Notes under the pieces: generated by a model
What the model saw: the letters and a program-made list of their open reading frames with translations, nothing else
What the model was told of the DNA's origin: nothing
Database searches by the model: none
Program-made: the position numbers and the translations under genes
DNA from: Siphonodentalium dalli
Taxonomy: Eukaryota > Mollusca > Scaphopoda > Gadilida > Siphonodentaliidae
Assembly: GCA_032622095.1 (NCBI GenBank)
Contig: CP136065.1
Span: 218,096,151-218,160,150, forward strand
DNA length: 64,000 nucleotides
Direction: 5' to 3'
Part shown: piece by piece, positions 12,434-23,333 of the stretch
Position numbering within the stretch: the first letter of the stretch is position 1
Layout of the letters: every line of letters begins with the position of its first letter

Positions 12434-14040
12434 GTGACTGTGAACGTGTGTATGCCCGTATTCTGCTATGTTGTTTGTAACGAAAAACTGTTCCACATAT
12501 ATTTGTCGTCGATTGCGACATGCTATTTTCAGACTGGTCAGTTAATTTATCACAAAATACTTCGTTATCTCATTTTCCTCATAATTATTACGAAACGGTC
12601 TATATTATTTGACTACATAGAGCTCTGGACAACCCTCATACGTCAGTCACTACATTATAATAGCAATAGGGTGTTTTATCACAAATCAAAGTATTGTGGT
12701 ATAATTACCCAGTCATTTGGGTTATACATACACATGTACTTGACTCCCTTATACAGCTAGGTAAGTCCCACCTTAAGAATGTTCTGGGTACAGATTGGGA
12801 CCATATTGGCCTGTTAGATTTGGTTCTGCGTGGCCAATCTTGGTCAGTCGGTGATTACTGATACAGCCCAGTGCTCCAATCATAAGATATTAGTACTGTA
12901 AGTGGCTGGGTGTTCACCCTCAATACATGCAGTTTCCTGAGTTCCCAGCTGATATCTGTACCCAGTGGGTGAATCAGTTGAGACCTAAACATGATGTGAA
13001 CAAGACCTTGGCTGCCGACCTGCAGAGACGAGGCCGGCCTCATACAGGGTCACTGGGAATGTTGGGATGTGCGAAGAGGTGCATTCTAATGTTTGATGTG
13101 CGACAAGGTGAGTAGCACAGCCTTTTATATCACCAGAGAGATACCTAATTTCTCCATAGTATATTGAACATATCGCATCTGAGGAACTATTTGCGGTGCC
13201 ATATTGTGTCACGACTCAGTCATTAGACCCGTATAACGTTCGCAACGGAGAGCATTTTTACTAACAATTACATGTAGTCAATGCTAGTCTATAGTTAAAA
13301 TACATACGATACATTGTTCCCCGATTAGCATGTGCTGTGAATAATGGGAGTCGACCCATCGATCGTATGCAGACATCACATGAACAATGAGGGAAATCCT
13401 TGTACAATTTCCGGTGTCGAGTCCAGATGGTGATAGTGTATTCATATCCAGACTAGGAAGCAGACGGCGGTTATCCATCAACTTGAGACATAAATCCTTA
13501 CAGTCATTGTGGGATTGACACCGGGCGTGACCGATCGAATGGGATGGGGCATTTAGCGATAAACCGTCTCAATTCCTGATGGAAACGGTGTAGCTGACCG
13601 TGAGAGGAATTCTCATAATGTTCAATATCATGACACTCTGCGGGAGAGATTCGATTAGATTATAATGTGTCTCGCCGTTTTAAATCACTTCCCCAATAAT
13701 AACTGCAATGTTCGTTTGCAGAATACACCAAGTGTCCGCTACTTGAGTATCAATTTGCAGGAACTGTGGACTAGACAGCGTGAAGCAATTCTTAAGAACT
13801 AAAAATATACATATAACTATATCCAGATGAGTCGGATGTCCATAGTGTAACCACCCGAAACAATTGCACTAACTGCCTTTGATTATCTCATTTTGTTGTA
13901 TGTGAGAACCAAGAATAACCTCCACCCTCTCGCGAAAGAGAACACCAGCCACGACAATCAGCGACAATCGGTTCTTTTAAGTCGCTTCCATTATATAATT
14001 ATTCAAAATGTAACGTTCTAACCCTGCCTTAACAAGCACA
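12434..14040. other. Unassigned stretch
   Basis: No gene or element recognised. A 112-codon frame at 12,422-12,760 (+) starts inside the LINE target duplication, is rich in hydrophobic and rare codons, and looks accidental. A 62-codon frame at 12,927-13,115 (+) runs into a strong donor-like CAAG|GTGAGT at about 13,107. I could not find a matching acceptor or family, so an exon there is only a possibility. Confidence 0.3.
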
Positions 14041-14285
14041 GCGGAAATATTTTCATTTTTCTAGTTGTGGTTATTCGCAGATAAGCATTTGTAACTATGT
14101 GACAAATAAAACACGTCGGATTTTTTAAACGACTTCCAAATGTAACTTTGTAACCATTTTATAACAAGGATAGGTGAAATATTTTAATTTTTTCTAGTTG
14201 CGGTTATTCGCAGATACGCATTGTAACTATGTGACAACAAAAAACAAGTCGGATTTTTTAAACAACTTCCAAATTAAACTCCAAA
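14041..14285. repeat. Two-copy tandem repeat, about 130 bp
   Basis: GAAATATTTTCATTTTTCTA, then GTTATTCGCAGATA, CATTTGTAACTATGTGAC and GTCGGATTTTTTAAACGACT from about 14,045 recur from about 14,175 with scattered changes. Function unknown. Confidence 0.75.
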
Positions 14286-14372
14286 TGCCAAAAAAATAAA
14301 ATACGACGCATTTGTAACACACGAGCAAAGGTTGAGTCGACTTGTGAAAAAAAAACCACCACGTATTTGTAA

Positions 14373-14606
14373 TTGAAGGACCACCAAGACGTCATATGTA
14401 GGAAGTGGAAGATTTTGGAGGCAAGAATATGCCAACTAAATGAAGATTATAACGGTGGTGTTATATCTCTAAATCAGTACTGGAACTCCATAACGTACGA
14501 TGAACCCACATGCTATTGTGGCATTGTATTGGCATTTGATGTTTCTTCCAAAGACAGGAAGCCAGTTTGGTCGGACTTTGTCCCTTATTTTGTTACAATC
14601 AAGTAA
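14373..14606 (+). other. Unrecognised 77-codon open frame
   Basis: An open frame begins ATGAAGGACCAC... hmm-free of frameshifts to a TAA at 14,604, and reads MKDHQDVICRKWKILEARIC... ending VWSDFVPYFVTIK. It lacks a signal peptide, membrane segment or known motif, though its composition (W, C, Y and charged residues mixed) is less biased than the usual chance frame in this AT-rich DNA. It could be an exon fragment, a transposon scrap or chance. Confidence 0.2.
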
Positions 14607-14805
14607 CAATGGTTCCATAATAAACGATAAACGTATTCTGCTACTAAATAACCAACATCTGAAACAATTTGGAAATTAGAATGGCGTGTATTAATGTACT
14701 ATGGGAATACTAGTGTGTTTCATTCCATGTGTTGTTTTTTTTTTGGGACATGTAAATGTTGATGCATTTCTGAATAAAGATATGGCAAGAACAGAAAAAC
14801 TTCGA

Positions 14806-14960
14806 AATAGCGAACCTTGGGAATATAGAACCATCGGAATAAAGAACCTTCGAAATTGAGAACCTTAGGAATAGAGCACCTTCGGAATAAAGAACCTTCG
14901 GAATAGAGCACCTTCGGAATAGAGAACCTTCGTAACAAAGAACATTCGGAATAGAGAACC
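14806..14960. repeat. 16-bp minisatellite
   Basis: About nine or ten imperfect copies of AATAGAGAACCTTCGG (variants AATAAAGAACC, AATAGAGCACC, AAATTGAGAACC). The two overlapping minus-strand frames that read through it (14,710-14,976) have repetitive translations only because the DNA is repetitive. Confidence 0.85.
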
Positions 14961-15561
14961 CTACCCACTTAGACAACTGAACAACAAAACTAGCAACTCA
15001 TTTTGAAGACCCATTTGCGCTGTCATTCCCAAAACCATAGGTGCACCATACCTAACGTGAAATAAAAAAACGAAACGAAGAACCCGTTCCATCCCCGTTC
15101 TGCCCCTCCATCCTCGTCTTCTTCTCCCGAGCTCTCTTATTTTCAATACCCTATATATTCCAGAACCCATGATAATAACCGAGTTATCTATCTGCTGTCA
15201 GGCCCCGATATTAACGCAAACTCACAGAAATAATTCTATATACATTTTACAGGGCCCCTTCATGATACATGGGGAGAATGATCGAAACCCAAAAAGAAAT
15301 GTCCTTACTGTCGTTCTCCCTTTCTACCAGCTACATAGTAAATTACCATAGCCATTATAACAATTTTGTATGTATTACCATGCTCAATGTATTTTATGTA
15401 ACATATAAATCTGGTGGATAAATATATCGCCAACTTATGATTTCTGGTTCTGAATTTCATCAGTATTGTTACACTGCTGGTACATGGACAAAGAAAATTA
15501 TAGCATGTTATGCTTGACGTGTGACGTTAGACAATCTAAACCACCCGATTATGTCCTGCGG
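14961..15561. other. Unassigned stretch
   Basis: No feature recognised in either strand. It contains only short chance frames. Confidence 0.3.
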
Positions 15562-15664
15562 GTATACCCATGTTGTGCACGACTCGTAAGAAACCCCAAT
15601 CCCTATATGAAACCTCAATACAAATAGTTTTATCATGGATACTATACAATCGGCGACTAGAACT
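15562..15664 (+). repeat. Direct repeat, left copy
   Basis: About 100 bp starting near GTATACCCATGTTGTGC, with GACTCGTAAGAAACCCCAAT and ending CGGCGACTAGAACTT. It recurs in the same orientation at 17,224-17,325. In this copy the inverted-repeat element begins immediately after AACTT; in the other copy the sequence continues CGGAAATGGC. Confidence 0.85.
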
Positions 15665-15978
15665 TTATCCGTCTAACGAAGCCAAGTGGCCACCGATGAC
15701 AGAGTGGATCTAAATATGGTACCAGGTCGCACTAATACCAACTAGGATATCTGAAATTTTGCCACCAGCAAGTTAACCTTAGTTTTGTATTTGGGTTATG
15801 TTTAGTGGGCGAACAATCTGTATCAAACTAGAATGCACTCAGAGAGATGCCAACGTGCGCGAAAATGTAATAAAAAATAATTAAAAAAATAATTTCACTG
15901 TATTTTACTTAATTTATTTAATGTAATTTAATTTAATGTTAGCAAAAAAAGACAATTACATTCTTCAATAATTTTATT

Positions 15979-16149
15979 TAGGGGATAACAGTGTGGTGTT
16001 TTGTGATTTCGGAAAGGTACATGGCGAATATACTGTGGCAATTTAGTTAATGGGCGACGGCGGAGCCGGAGCCCATTAACGGGTATTTGCCACAGTATAT
16101 TCGCCATGTACCTTTCCGAAATCACTAAACACCACACTGTTATCCCCAT
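15979..16149. mobile_element. Foldback element, about 70-bp arms
   Basis: GGGGATAACAGTGTGGTGTT, then GATTTCGGAAAGGTACATGG and CGAATATACTGTGGCAA, is followed by a ~25-bp loop and its near-perfect reverse complement ending AACACCACACTGTTATCCCC. A diverged half-copy (GGGGTATAACGTTGTGGTGT) lies at 16,569-16,650. The hairpin would be very stable in single strands. It is a MITE-like structure with no coding capacity. Confidence 0.85.
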
Positions 16150-17056
16150 TCTAATGCCCTTCGAACATAAAAATGTTATTTAGACAAACATATGGCTCGT
16201 AATTATCAACGAAATGTGCGGCCATAGAAAACACTCAGCCAATTCACGACTTTTTATTTTAAATTTAATGCGCTAGATAAAATATTGTCCCCCAATTACC
16301 ATCGCTCTTATCGTTAAAAATACTGATAAACATGAAAAATTGCCACCTCAAATAGAAATAAATATGCACAACAATTAGTTTCTGCATGTACCTGATGTCT
16401 TTTTCAGATGTTTACCACTTGCAAATTGCGTTTTTGATTTTACCGCGATCTTGAAGTTGAATTGAAACAATGGGAAATTGTTTACTCAATGCGATGTATT
16501 TCACGCCGTCTCTGTCACGGTTTCATGTCAAGAAATCTGGTCAAATGATAGCGAGACACTAACATTGGTGGGGTATAACGTTGTGGTGTTTTGTATTTTC
16601 TGAAAGTACATGTATACAGGGCGAATGTACTGACTGTCAATTTTCGACAAAAGCCACATCGCTGATTTGTTTATATAGCAACGAGCTAGTAACGGAAGTC
16701 AGTGCCAAGGGCGTCAACTCTATAATCTACTCCGTAACGTCGCCGGCATGTACTGCGTAAGGGTGACGTCATGGAGTGAAATCGGTAGGGTAACACCAAC
16801 GTGTGTACCTACGAATCTGACTGATCGCCATACTGTTGCGCGAGCGCACGTAATGACAATGGAGCTTTCAACACATAGTTATTAGTGGGCGGGGCGAACC
16901 TTTGTCGCTTTTATTCTTTGGAAGTGACAACAAAGCTGTCAATCAAATAACTATTAGCAAATGCATTCTACCAATCAGGGACTGAGCCGGTCGCTACTGC
17001 AATGACAATTCTGTGTTCACCCTAATGTTTATATCCGCGTATACTGCCAGTGTTAA

Positions 17057-17547
17057 AGGTACTCAATCCGATTAAACACCCCTAAATTAAAATTTCTTTG
17101 GCTTCGGGGGTAAAAAATATTTGTTTTATGGTTTATGCCAATTACGGCAAAGGTGATGTCAAGACATGATAACTCAGGGCAAGGTCCGCAAGCACCACAA
17201 ACAACAGAGCAGAATATGGGCATGTATATCCATGTTGTGCATGACTCGTAAGAAACCCCAATCCTATATTAAACCTCAATAAAAATAGGTTTATCATGGA
17301 CACTACAATCGGCGACTAGAACTTCGGAAATGGCAAAATGTGGACAGCGGTTCCAATCATCCATTTGGAGTGGTAGGGTGAGTCAGTTCCCAAATCAGAA
17401 CCAAATTGACAGTGGTTGGCATTACTTTGTTGCAGTTAATCGATTCTGATATGTAAAGCGTATTTTGAAGAAATGTTGTTGTTGTTGTTGTTGTTGTTAC
17501 TGCTGTATATTGATGATATGGGGACCCTCTGATCGGATTGAGTACCT
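17057..17547. mobile_element. TTAA-flanked MITE, 16-bp TIRs
   Basis: The ends AGGTACTCAATCCGAT and ATCGGATTGAGTACCT are exact inverted repeats, each flanked by TTAA (17,053-17,056; 17,548-17,551). That fits a TTAA-targeting element of about 491 bp. It contains a (GTT)n run at 17,474-17,498 and a direct-repeat block shared with 15,562-15,664. No coding capacity. Confidence 0.75.
17224..17325 (+). repeat. Direct repeat, right copy
   Basis: Same-orientation copy of 15,562-15,664 with about ten differences (CATGACTCG for CACGACTCG, TATTAAACC for TATGAAACC). It continues into CGGAAATGGCAAAATG and so preserves the state without the inverted-repeat element. Confidence 0.8.
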
Positions 17548-18008
17548 TTAAATACTTTCAATAAACCTTTTAATTATCAAATCATAATTTACTGATATGT
17601 CGATATTTGCAATAATGTTTGAAATTCATCGATGATTATAACCCATTTTTCTATTTTACATGTCAGTTGTCATATGTATCACAATTGAAGACACAGAGAA
17701 GGTATGATCTCAAGCTGTGATCTCGGGTATATTGTTGCATACCGGCAGCACGGTGAACCGAAATAAACACTTTCTTGGCCTTACCTCCTAGCAACAATAC
17801 GCCCCTCCCACTACTAGCTATGTGTGGAAAGCTCCATTGTCATTAGGTACAGAGTGTTCGCTCACTAAAAATAACCCAAATACAAAACTAAGGTTAACTT
17901 GCTGGTGGCAAAATTTCAGATAACCTAGTTGGTATTAGTGCGATCTGGTACCATATTTGGATCCACTCTGTCATCGGTGGCCACTTGGCTTCATCAGACG
18001 GATAAATT

Positions 18009-18874
18009 TCTCCCGTAACAAGGCACTCGAGTGATGTTCCCCGTAATATCAAACAATCAGTGGACGCTCTGTATAATTAAGCATCTAGAATATTATGCCT
18101 GAAGTGGCATCTAGAATACATTGCAGGTTGTTACAATGTTTTACATGCCTTCAAATTTCAGGTTAAAGATATATTATAGACTTTTTCCGATGTGAGAAAC
18201 TGATAAATTAGTACTAAGGCGCTATGCCAACTGGAGGAATGTAGCAGTCTATTAACATCCCCGAAAACCTCAAGCAAATCGACCGTACAACTGCATAGAA
18301 AACATCATCTGAACTACGCTCAATTGTAAATATTTACTTCGCGATTCGGGACGCAACAATCAGCGATAGACTAACGAAAACGATTTCGCCATCGAAGGTC
18401 ACTGCATTTAATGAATATATAAGAATGACACTGTGTGTTGTCAATTTGAATATAATATTTGTAAAAATTACTACTTTGAGTAAGATTATTCTCCATTTCT
18501 ATTTAATCACCCTACCGGAGTGTTTCACATCACTTTAACAACATGGCCTGTGTGCGGTCTTCTACGTACCTTCGGATATCTGATTTAGCGTCCAGCCTTA
18601 TTTTGGTATGTTATTTAATTCATATTTATTGCACTCTGACACTCAACCTAGCAAACACAATTTCAACTCCTCTCAAAGATATGTCTCGATTCAATTTAAA
18701 GGCCCACTTAATTTTCCCAGATCATTTTATATAAAATATATGCCACATTATATACCATTTGAAAGAGGAAGCTCCAATACATTGTATTATGAACTTATTC
18801 GGTGTAATAAACTGTGAACTTGTTGTTTTTGTTGAGATATCGACGCCTGTTCTGTGCTCAAGTTTCTGCACAAA

Positions 18875-18908
<34 letters not shown>

Positions 18909-19385
18909 CAATAGTGTTATTCTCCTTCCATTGAAAGTAAACTTATTTTGAATTGTGTTGCATTCTTGGAGCCATAACGGGGGAAATGATTTTATGATTT
19001 CAGCTATTTTCTATTACTCTATGTGCACCTTCTGAAACACAGACGTTCCAAATGGTGATGAATTATAATATTTTAATCATATTTTATGGCATAGATTGTT
19101 ATTAAAACCGTATATCAAGTCACTATAAAAAATAATCAGTGAATCGAAAATTAAGTGGACCTTTAAGCTGTCCATATGCCAATAATGGACTGAAGTTCGC
19201 TTACCACCATTATGTGTGCGTTTCTGAGTGGACACAAATCCACATACCCTGTGCGAACAGGACCCAAAGAAACTGGAACCGTATCTGACGCATATACAAC
19301 TTGAGATATCATGGCGTGTGAAAACGTATAAATGTTGACCAAACTTCAAAAGGTAACCATCATTGTTCATTGAATTAAAATGTCG
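18009..19385. other. Unassigned stretch with (AT)n
   Basis: No gene recognised. A pure (AT)n microsatellite of about 30 bp lies at 18,878-18,907. Two overlapping frames at 18,543-18,817 show no family features. Confidence 0.35.
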
Positions 19386-19389
19386 GGTG

Positions 19390-19516
19390 TAATTACCCTG
19401 TTCGGTATAGTAATTACCCTGTTCGGTATAGTAATTACCCTGTTCGGTATAGTAATTACCCTGTTCGGTATAGTAATTACCCTGTTCGGTATAGTAATTA
19501 CCCTGTTCGGTAGAGT
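19390..19516. repeat. 21-bp minisatellite, six copies
   Basis: Six near-identical copies of TAATTACCCTGTTCGGTATA(G). Because 21 is divisible by three, both strands stay open through it (VITLFGI on plus, YTEQGNY on minus), which creates a 151-codon minus-strand frame at 19,077-19,532. I regard that frame as a by-product: outside the repeat its translation has no recognisable features. Confidence 0.9.
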
Positions 19517-19517
19517 A

Positions 19518-20451
19518 AGACTTCATGTTCATTTTACTGCTTCCTTATACATGTTCATGAAGAGTTATGTAAACAATAACTTATTTGGGGTATTAATTTA
19601 TAGCACTACCTTTCTCTCACGCTTACTATTTTCAACACTTAGCCCAGATTCGTTAAACCGGGGTTAAACCTACACGAACGGTCCATTGTAATCCACTGAT
19701 TAGAAAGGACGGATTGGTCATCTCAAGTTTGACTTAACTAAACCGGGTTTTGTTGGCGTCGATTTATATGGCTTAGTATACCGGTATATGATTATAAAAC
19801 GCCTAACAATTATCGCATTTGACAATAAACGTATCCCAATACAAATTACAGGTATGAGCGCTTCTCGCTTTCAGAAGTACAGTACCGACCAAAACATGGT
19901 AGTTGTCTTAATTACCCTATTTTCACTGTCGATAGATTATGCACGAGTGTTTATTCCGACGATATAGAGACAGTATTTACAAAACATGTCTGACTGGACC
20001 TAGGCGAAACCGAAGATGGCGAATCCGTCATTTAGAACATAGGTCTCAAGTTAAAACAGCCGTTTCAACGGGGGGGGGGGGTTCTAAATCAGCTATGACC
20101 CTTTCTCTACTTTCTCTACTCATTGATGAGTTGTTCCCTTAGGAAATATTCAGATAGTAAGGCCGTTCCAGTGTATAATCTTATAACTGAATGGGAGAAT
20201 CCATTTCGTATAGAAAGGGTTCAACTGGATATGACGAATCCAGCCGTTGAGTTCTATTTTAATGGCTCGGCGAAGACTAATATAACATATATATTCCATT
20301 TATATTCCATTTATATTCCATTAACATTCCAACCCTGACAAAGAGAATACTAATGTGAGTTTTCAGCATTATATGAGTACCATATTTGAATCACAAAACT
20401 CTGCCACCGTTAACGGTCGATGTTCTGTATGTAAATATAAATATAACAAAC
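19518..20451. other. Unassigned stretch; probably GPCR intron
   Basis: On the minus strand this lies downstream of the GPCR exon and would be intron. It has a G10 tract at about 20,071 and a short ATATTCCATTT tandem at about 20,288-20,325. I looked for the next GPCR exon (TM4) and did not see one. Confidence 0.35.
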
Positions 20452-20551
20452 CTGTCAATTGATATCGCCGCTAAGGTATTTACTGATGCGCACACAGCAG
20501 CTCCTTGGAGGAATGGTGTCGCTTTACACATAAAGCTGCCGAAAATCCACC
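20452..20551 (-). CDS. Internal exon of a class A neuropeptide-type GPCR (ECL1-TM3)
   Basis: This 100-nt minus-strand exon has a polypyrimidine-type acceptor (TTTGTTTTCAG|GG) at 20,551 and a donor (GACAG|GTTTGT) at 20,452. It begins with two bases completing a codon (probably Gly), then reads WIFGSFMCKATPFLQG, then AAVCASVNTLAAISIDR with the last Arg codon split by the intron. The family hallmarks are visible. W-x-F-G lies in extracellular loop 1. The Cys in MCK is position 3.25, which forms the conserved disulfide. TM3 has the Q-G...S-V-N-T-L-A-A-I-S-I pattern, and D-R of the DRY motif follows. Known relatives with this wording are peptide receptors (NPFF/SIFamide/NPY-like). An intron in the DRY codon pair is a recurrent position in such genes. 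The neighbouring exons were not found here, so the gene must have long introns, filled with the elements listed. Exact subfamily is not determinable from 33 residues. A retained pseudo-exon is possible but the splice sites are intact. Confidence 0.8.
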
Positions 20552-20879
20552 CTGAAAACAAAACAATGCATTGGTCATTGCATAGAAGAATATCGCATAT
20601 CTTAATGGCCGTTACAAAAATGTATACTATGTTGAGCCTCTTCTGCAAGTATCGAGCCAAATATATATTTATTATACGCTTGTTCCTAGAATTAAATTGT
20701 TCCAGTTGTGCCATATTTACACATCCGTATGACCCACGTGTTCCATGCCCATTGTGTTGACGACACACGATGTAAATCATGACGCTAGCCTCAATCATGA
20801 AATCTGAACTATCAAACAGTGCATAGACATTAAAAACTATGTAAATGTATATTGAAAACACGAGCGCCACCGTTATTAA
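20552..20879. other. Intron sequence upstream of the GPCR exon
   Basis: Reading the minus strand through this stretch gives an open frame continuous with the exon, but its translation lacks the TM2 signature (NLAxxDLL) expected before WxFG, and the acceptor AG lies exactly at 20,552-20,553. I treat it as intron. Confidence 0.6.
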
Positions 20880-21109
20880 AGGATTACACCGGTTTAATTT
20901 TTCTTATTCAATATCGACGCCCGCTAATTCACTGAGCACGTTGTCGAAAAGTGTTTTGTGATAGGGCGCCCGTAACTGAAGTTATACGCACGAATCGGCA
21001 TAACTTCAGTTACGGGCGGCCTATCACAAAAAAAAACATTTTCGGCAACGTGCTCAGTGAATTAGCGGGCATCGATACTGACTAAGAAAAACTACACCGG
21101 TGTAATCCT
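20880..21109. mobile_element. 230-bp foldback element with TTAA flanks
   Basis: Arms of about 107 bp (AGGATTACACCGGT..., CCCGCTAATTCACTGAGCAC, CCCGTAACTGAAGTTAT) face their reverse complement around a ~14-nt loop. TTAA lies at 20,876-20,879 and 21,110-21,113, and the right TTAA is shared with the next element. A non-autonomous MITE whose transcript or single strand would form a long hairpin. Confidence 0.85.
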
Positions 21110-21113
21110 TTAA

Positions 21114-21576
21114 CCCTTTCAGTGCCAGGTCCGATTTTTCTATCAACCCATATACCCTGTTCCAATGCATTCTCTTATATATACGAGTCGACCATAGGTC
21201 GCCTCGCATATATAAGAGAATGCATTGGCGTAACAGTTTTTCATCATTTGTTATAATTTTTTATAATTTTTTACAATTTTAATAATTTTTTCAAATATTC
21301 TTTAACAGACTTCTTTTGTAGGTTTAGTGCCAGGGAATCTTACGTTTTTCATGGGCATCAAAATTATTACTATGAATACTTGGTGATAGTTTTGAGTTAT
21401 AACATGCCCCTAAGGTTTTATCCAGTTTGTTTTAAAATTCGCTATAGCATGCTTAAGCATACCGAAAACAAATTCAACCCAAAAAATCTAAATGTTTGTT
21501 TGTTTGTTTTTTTTAAGGGACGATTTTATAGACCGTAAATTCGGGCCGATAAGATCGGCCCCTGGCACTGAAAGGG
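21114..21576. mobile_element. piggyBac-like MITE (463 bp, 16-bp TIRs)
   Basis: CCCTTTCAGTGCCAGG and its exact complement CCTGGCACTGAAAGGG bound the element. Each is flanked by TTAA (21,110-21,113; 21,577-21,580), the target duplication typical of piggyBac elements, whose ends usually start CCYT. It carries one copy of the ~69-bp CCAATGCATTCTCTTATATA palindrome (21,162-21,229) found twice in the MITEs at 26,836, 46,368 and 59,793, although its TIRs differ from theirs beyond CCCTTT. Confidence 0.88.
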
Positions 21577-21580
21577 TTAA

Positions 21581-22209
21581 TGTTTTTTTAAGATACATAT
21601 ATTCTTGAATGTTTCGCAGACAGTGGATTTTGCTTCATTTGGTCGGATTAATCAAACACCGCAAAATGACAACTTTAGAAAAAATAACGCTACTTTTTCT
21701 TAAAAGCATCGTTTTCTAATTTGAATCGTACGTGACACGTAGTGGAGCAACCACAGATGATGTGCTTCAAATTTGCCTTTTTTCGGCGACATAACGCTAA
21801 TAATAATTTATGTAACACAATGCAGTGGTCACGACGGAGACGACATGCCAAATTGACAAGATGTGTCGTGGATTGTAAAATCTTGTCTGGATTATCACCA
21901 TGACTTCTTCATTTTTCGTTTTCATTATTCGTTTTCATTAAACTGAACAACGAAATTGGTCTAAATGAATTAATAGACTTAAATCACATGTGAATTCTTC
22001 GTAAGTTGTGAAGTTGTTACTTTCATTTTTATCGCGATGCTTCATTTCCAATTCCGCGTTTTTTTCAATCTCCACACGGTTGCTAACCGGAAGTCACGTG
22101 ACAATTTCTCCAAAATCTATACCCGCAACCTTGAAAAATCACTGATGGATATAAAAAAAAATTTGACGTCATTCACCTGCCTTAGGTATAAGCACCCATC
22201 AGCAGCATA
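21581..22209. other. Unassigned stretch
   Basis: No gene or element recognised. Confidence 0.3.
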
Positions 22210-23333
22210 TAATTCAGCAGGACCCACCAGTGTCATAGCAATTCAGCAGGACCCACCATTATCATAGCAAATTAGCAGGACCCACGGTCACCATTATCAT
22301 AGCAATTCAGCAGGACCCACCATTATCATAGCAATTCAGCAGGACCCACCAGTATCATAGCAATTCAGCAGGACCCACCATTATCATAGCAATTCAGCAG
22401 GACCCACCATTATCATAGCAAATTAGCAGGACCCACAATTATCATAGCATTTCAGCAGGACCCACCATTATCATAGCAATTCAGCAGGACCCACCATTAT
22501 CATAGCAATTCAGCAGGACCCACCATTATCATAGCAAATTAGCAGGACCCACCATTATCATAGCATTTCAGCAGGACCCACCATTATCATAGCAATTCAG
22601 CAGGACCCACCATTATCATAGCAATTTAGCAGGACCCACCATTATCATAGCAAATTAGCAGGACCCACCATTATCATAGCATTTCAGCAGGACCCACCAT
22701 TATCATAGCAATTCAGCAGGACCCACCATTATCATAGCAATTCAGCAGGACCCACCATTATCATAGCAAATTAGCAGGACCCACCATTATCATAGCATTT
22801 CAGCAGGACCCACCATTATCATAGCAATTCAGCAGGACCCACCATTATCATAGCAATTCAGCAGGACCCACCAGTATCATAGCAATTCAGCAGGACCCAC
22901 CATTATCATAGCAATTCAGCACGACCCACCATTATCATAGCAAATTAGCAGGACCCACCATTATCATAGCATTTCAGCAGGACCCACCATTATCATAGCA
23001 ATTCAGCAGGACCGACCATTATCATAGCAATTCAGCAGGACCCACCATTATCATAGCAATTCAGCAGGACCCACCAGTATCATAGCATTTCAGCAGGACC
23101 CACCATTATCATAGCAAATTAGCAGGACCCACCATTATCATAGCAATTCAGCAGGACCCACCATTATCATAGCATTTCAGCAGGACCCACCATTATCATA
23201 GCATTTCAGCAGGACCCACCATTATCATAGCATTTCAGCAGGACCCACCATTATCATAGCAATTCAGCAGGACCCACCATTATCATAGCATTTCAGCAGG
23301 ACCCACCATTATCATAGCATTTCAGCAGGCCCA
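22210..23333. repeat. 29-bp minisatellite, about 39 copies, four-unit higher-order period
   Basis: The unit is AATTCAGCAGGACCCACC plus ATTATCATAGC. The variable five or six bases after ATAGC read CAATTCAGC, CAAATTAGC or CATTTCAGC. From about 22,420 to 23,000 these follow the order AAATTA, ATTTCA, AATTCA, AATTCA repeatedly, a 116-bp higher-order unit. The array ends AGCAGGCCCACTTGGCCAGG. Units abut without spacers, so it is not a CRISPR array. A two-unit degenerate relative lies at 24,990-25,038. Confidence 0.95.

Larger units (their letters stand above)
15663..18008. mobile_element. 2.3-kb inverted-repeat element with nested MITEs
   Basis: About 150 bp at 15,663-15,812 (TATCCGTCT...GAAGCCAAGTGGCCACCGAT...GTTAACCTTAGTTTTGTATT) returns in reverse complement at 17,862-18,008. 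The ends are TTTATCCGTCT and AGACGGATAAA. A second inverted pair lies inside: 16,852-16,898 (AATGACAATGGAGCTTTC) against 17,797-17,850. A foldback (15,979-16,149), a TTAA-type MITE (17,057-17,547) and one direct-repeat copy (17,224-17,325) lie between the arms. No transposase is recognisable, so I read it as a non-autonomous DNA transposon later invaded by smaller elements. The superfamily and target duplication are unclear. Confidence 0.7.

Noticed and set aside
12422-12760. 112-codon frame next to the LINE fragment
   Set aside because: It starts at the insertion junction in the target duplication. Composition is biased and no motif is present.
14710-14976. Two overlapping repetitive frames that look like a structural protein
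   Set aside because: Both read the same 16-bp minisatellite in different frames.
19077-19532. 151-codon minus-strand frame with YTEQGNY repeats
   Set aside because: Open only because the 21-bp minisatellite is divisible by three. The unique part shows no domain.
22210-23333. CRISPR-like regular array
   Set aside because: Units are contiguous 29-bp repeats without unique spacers, and the context is eukaryotic.
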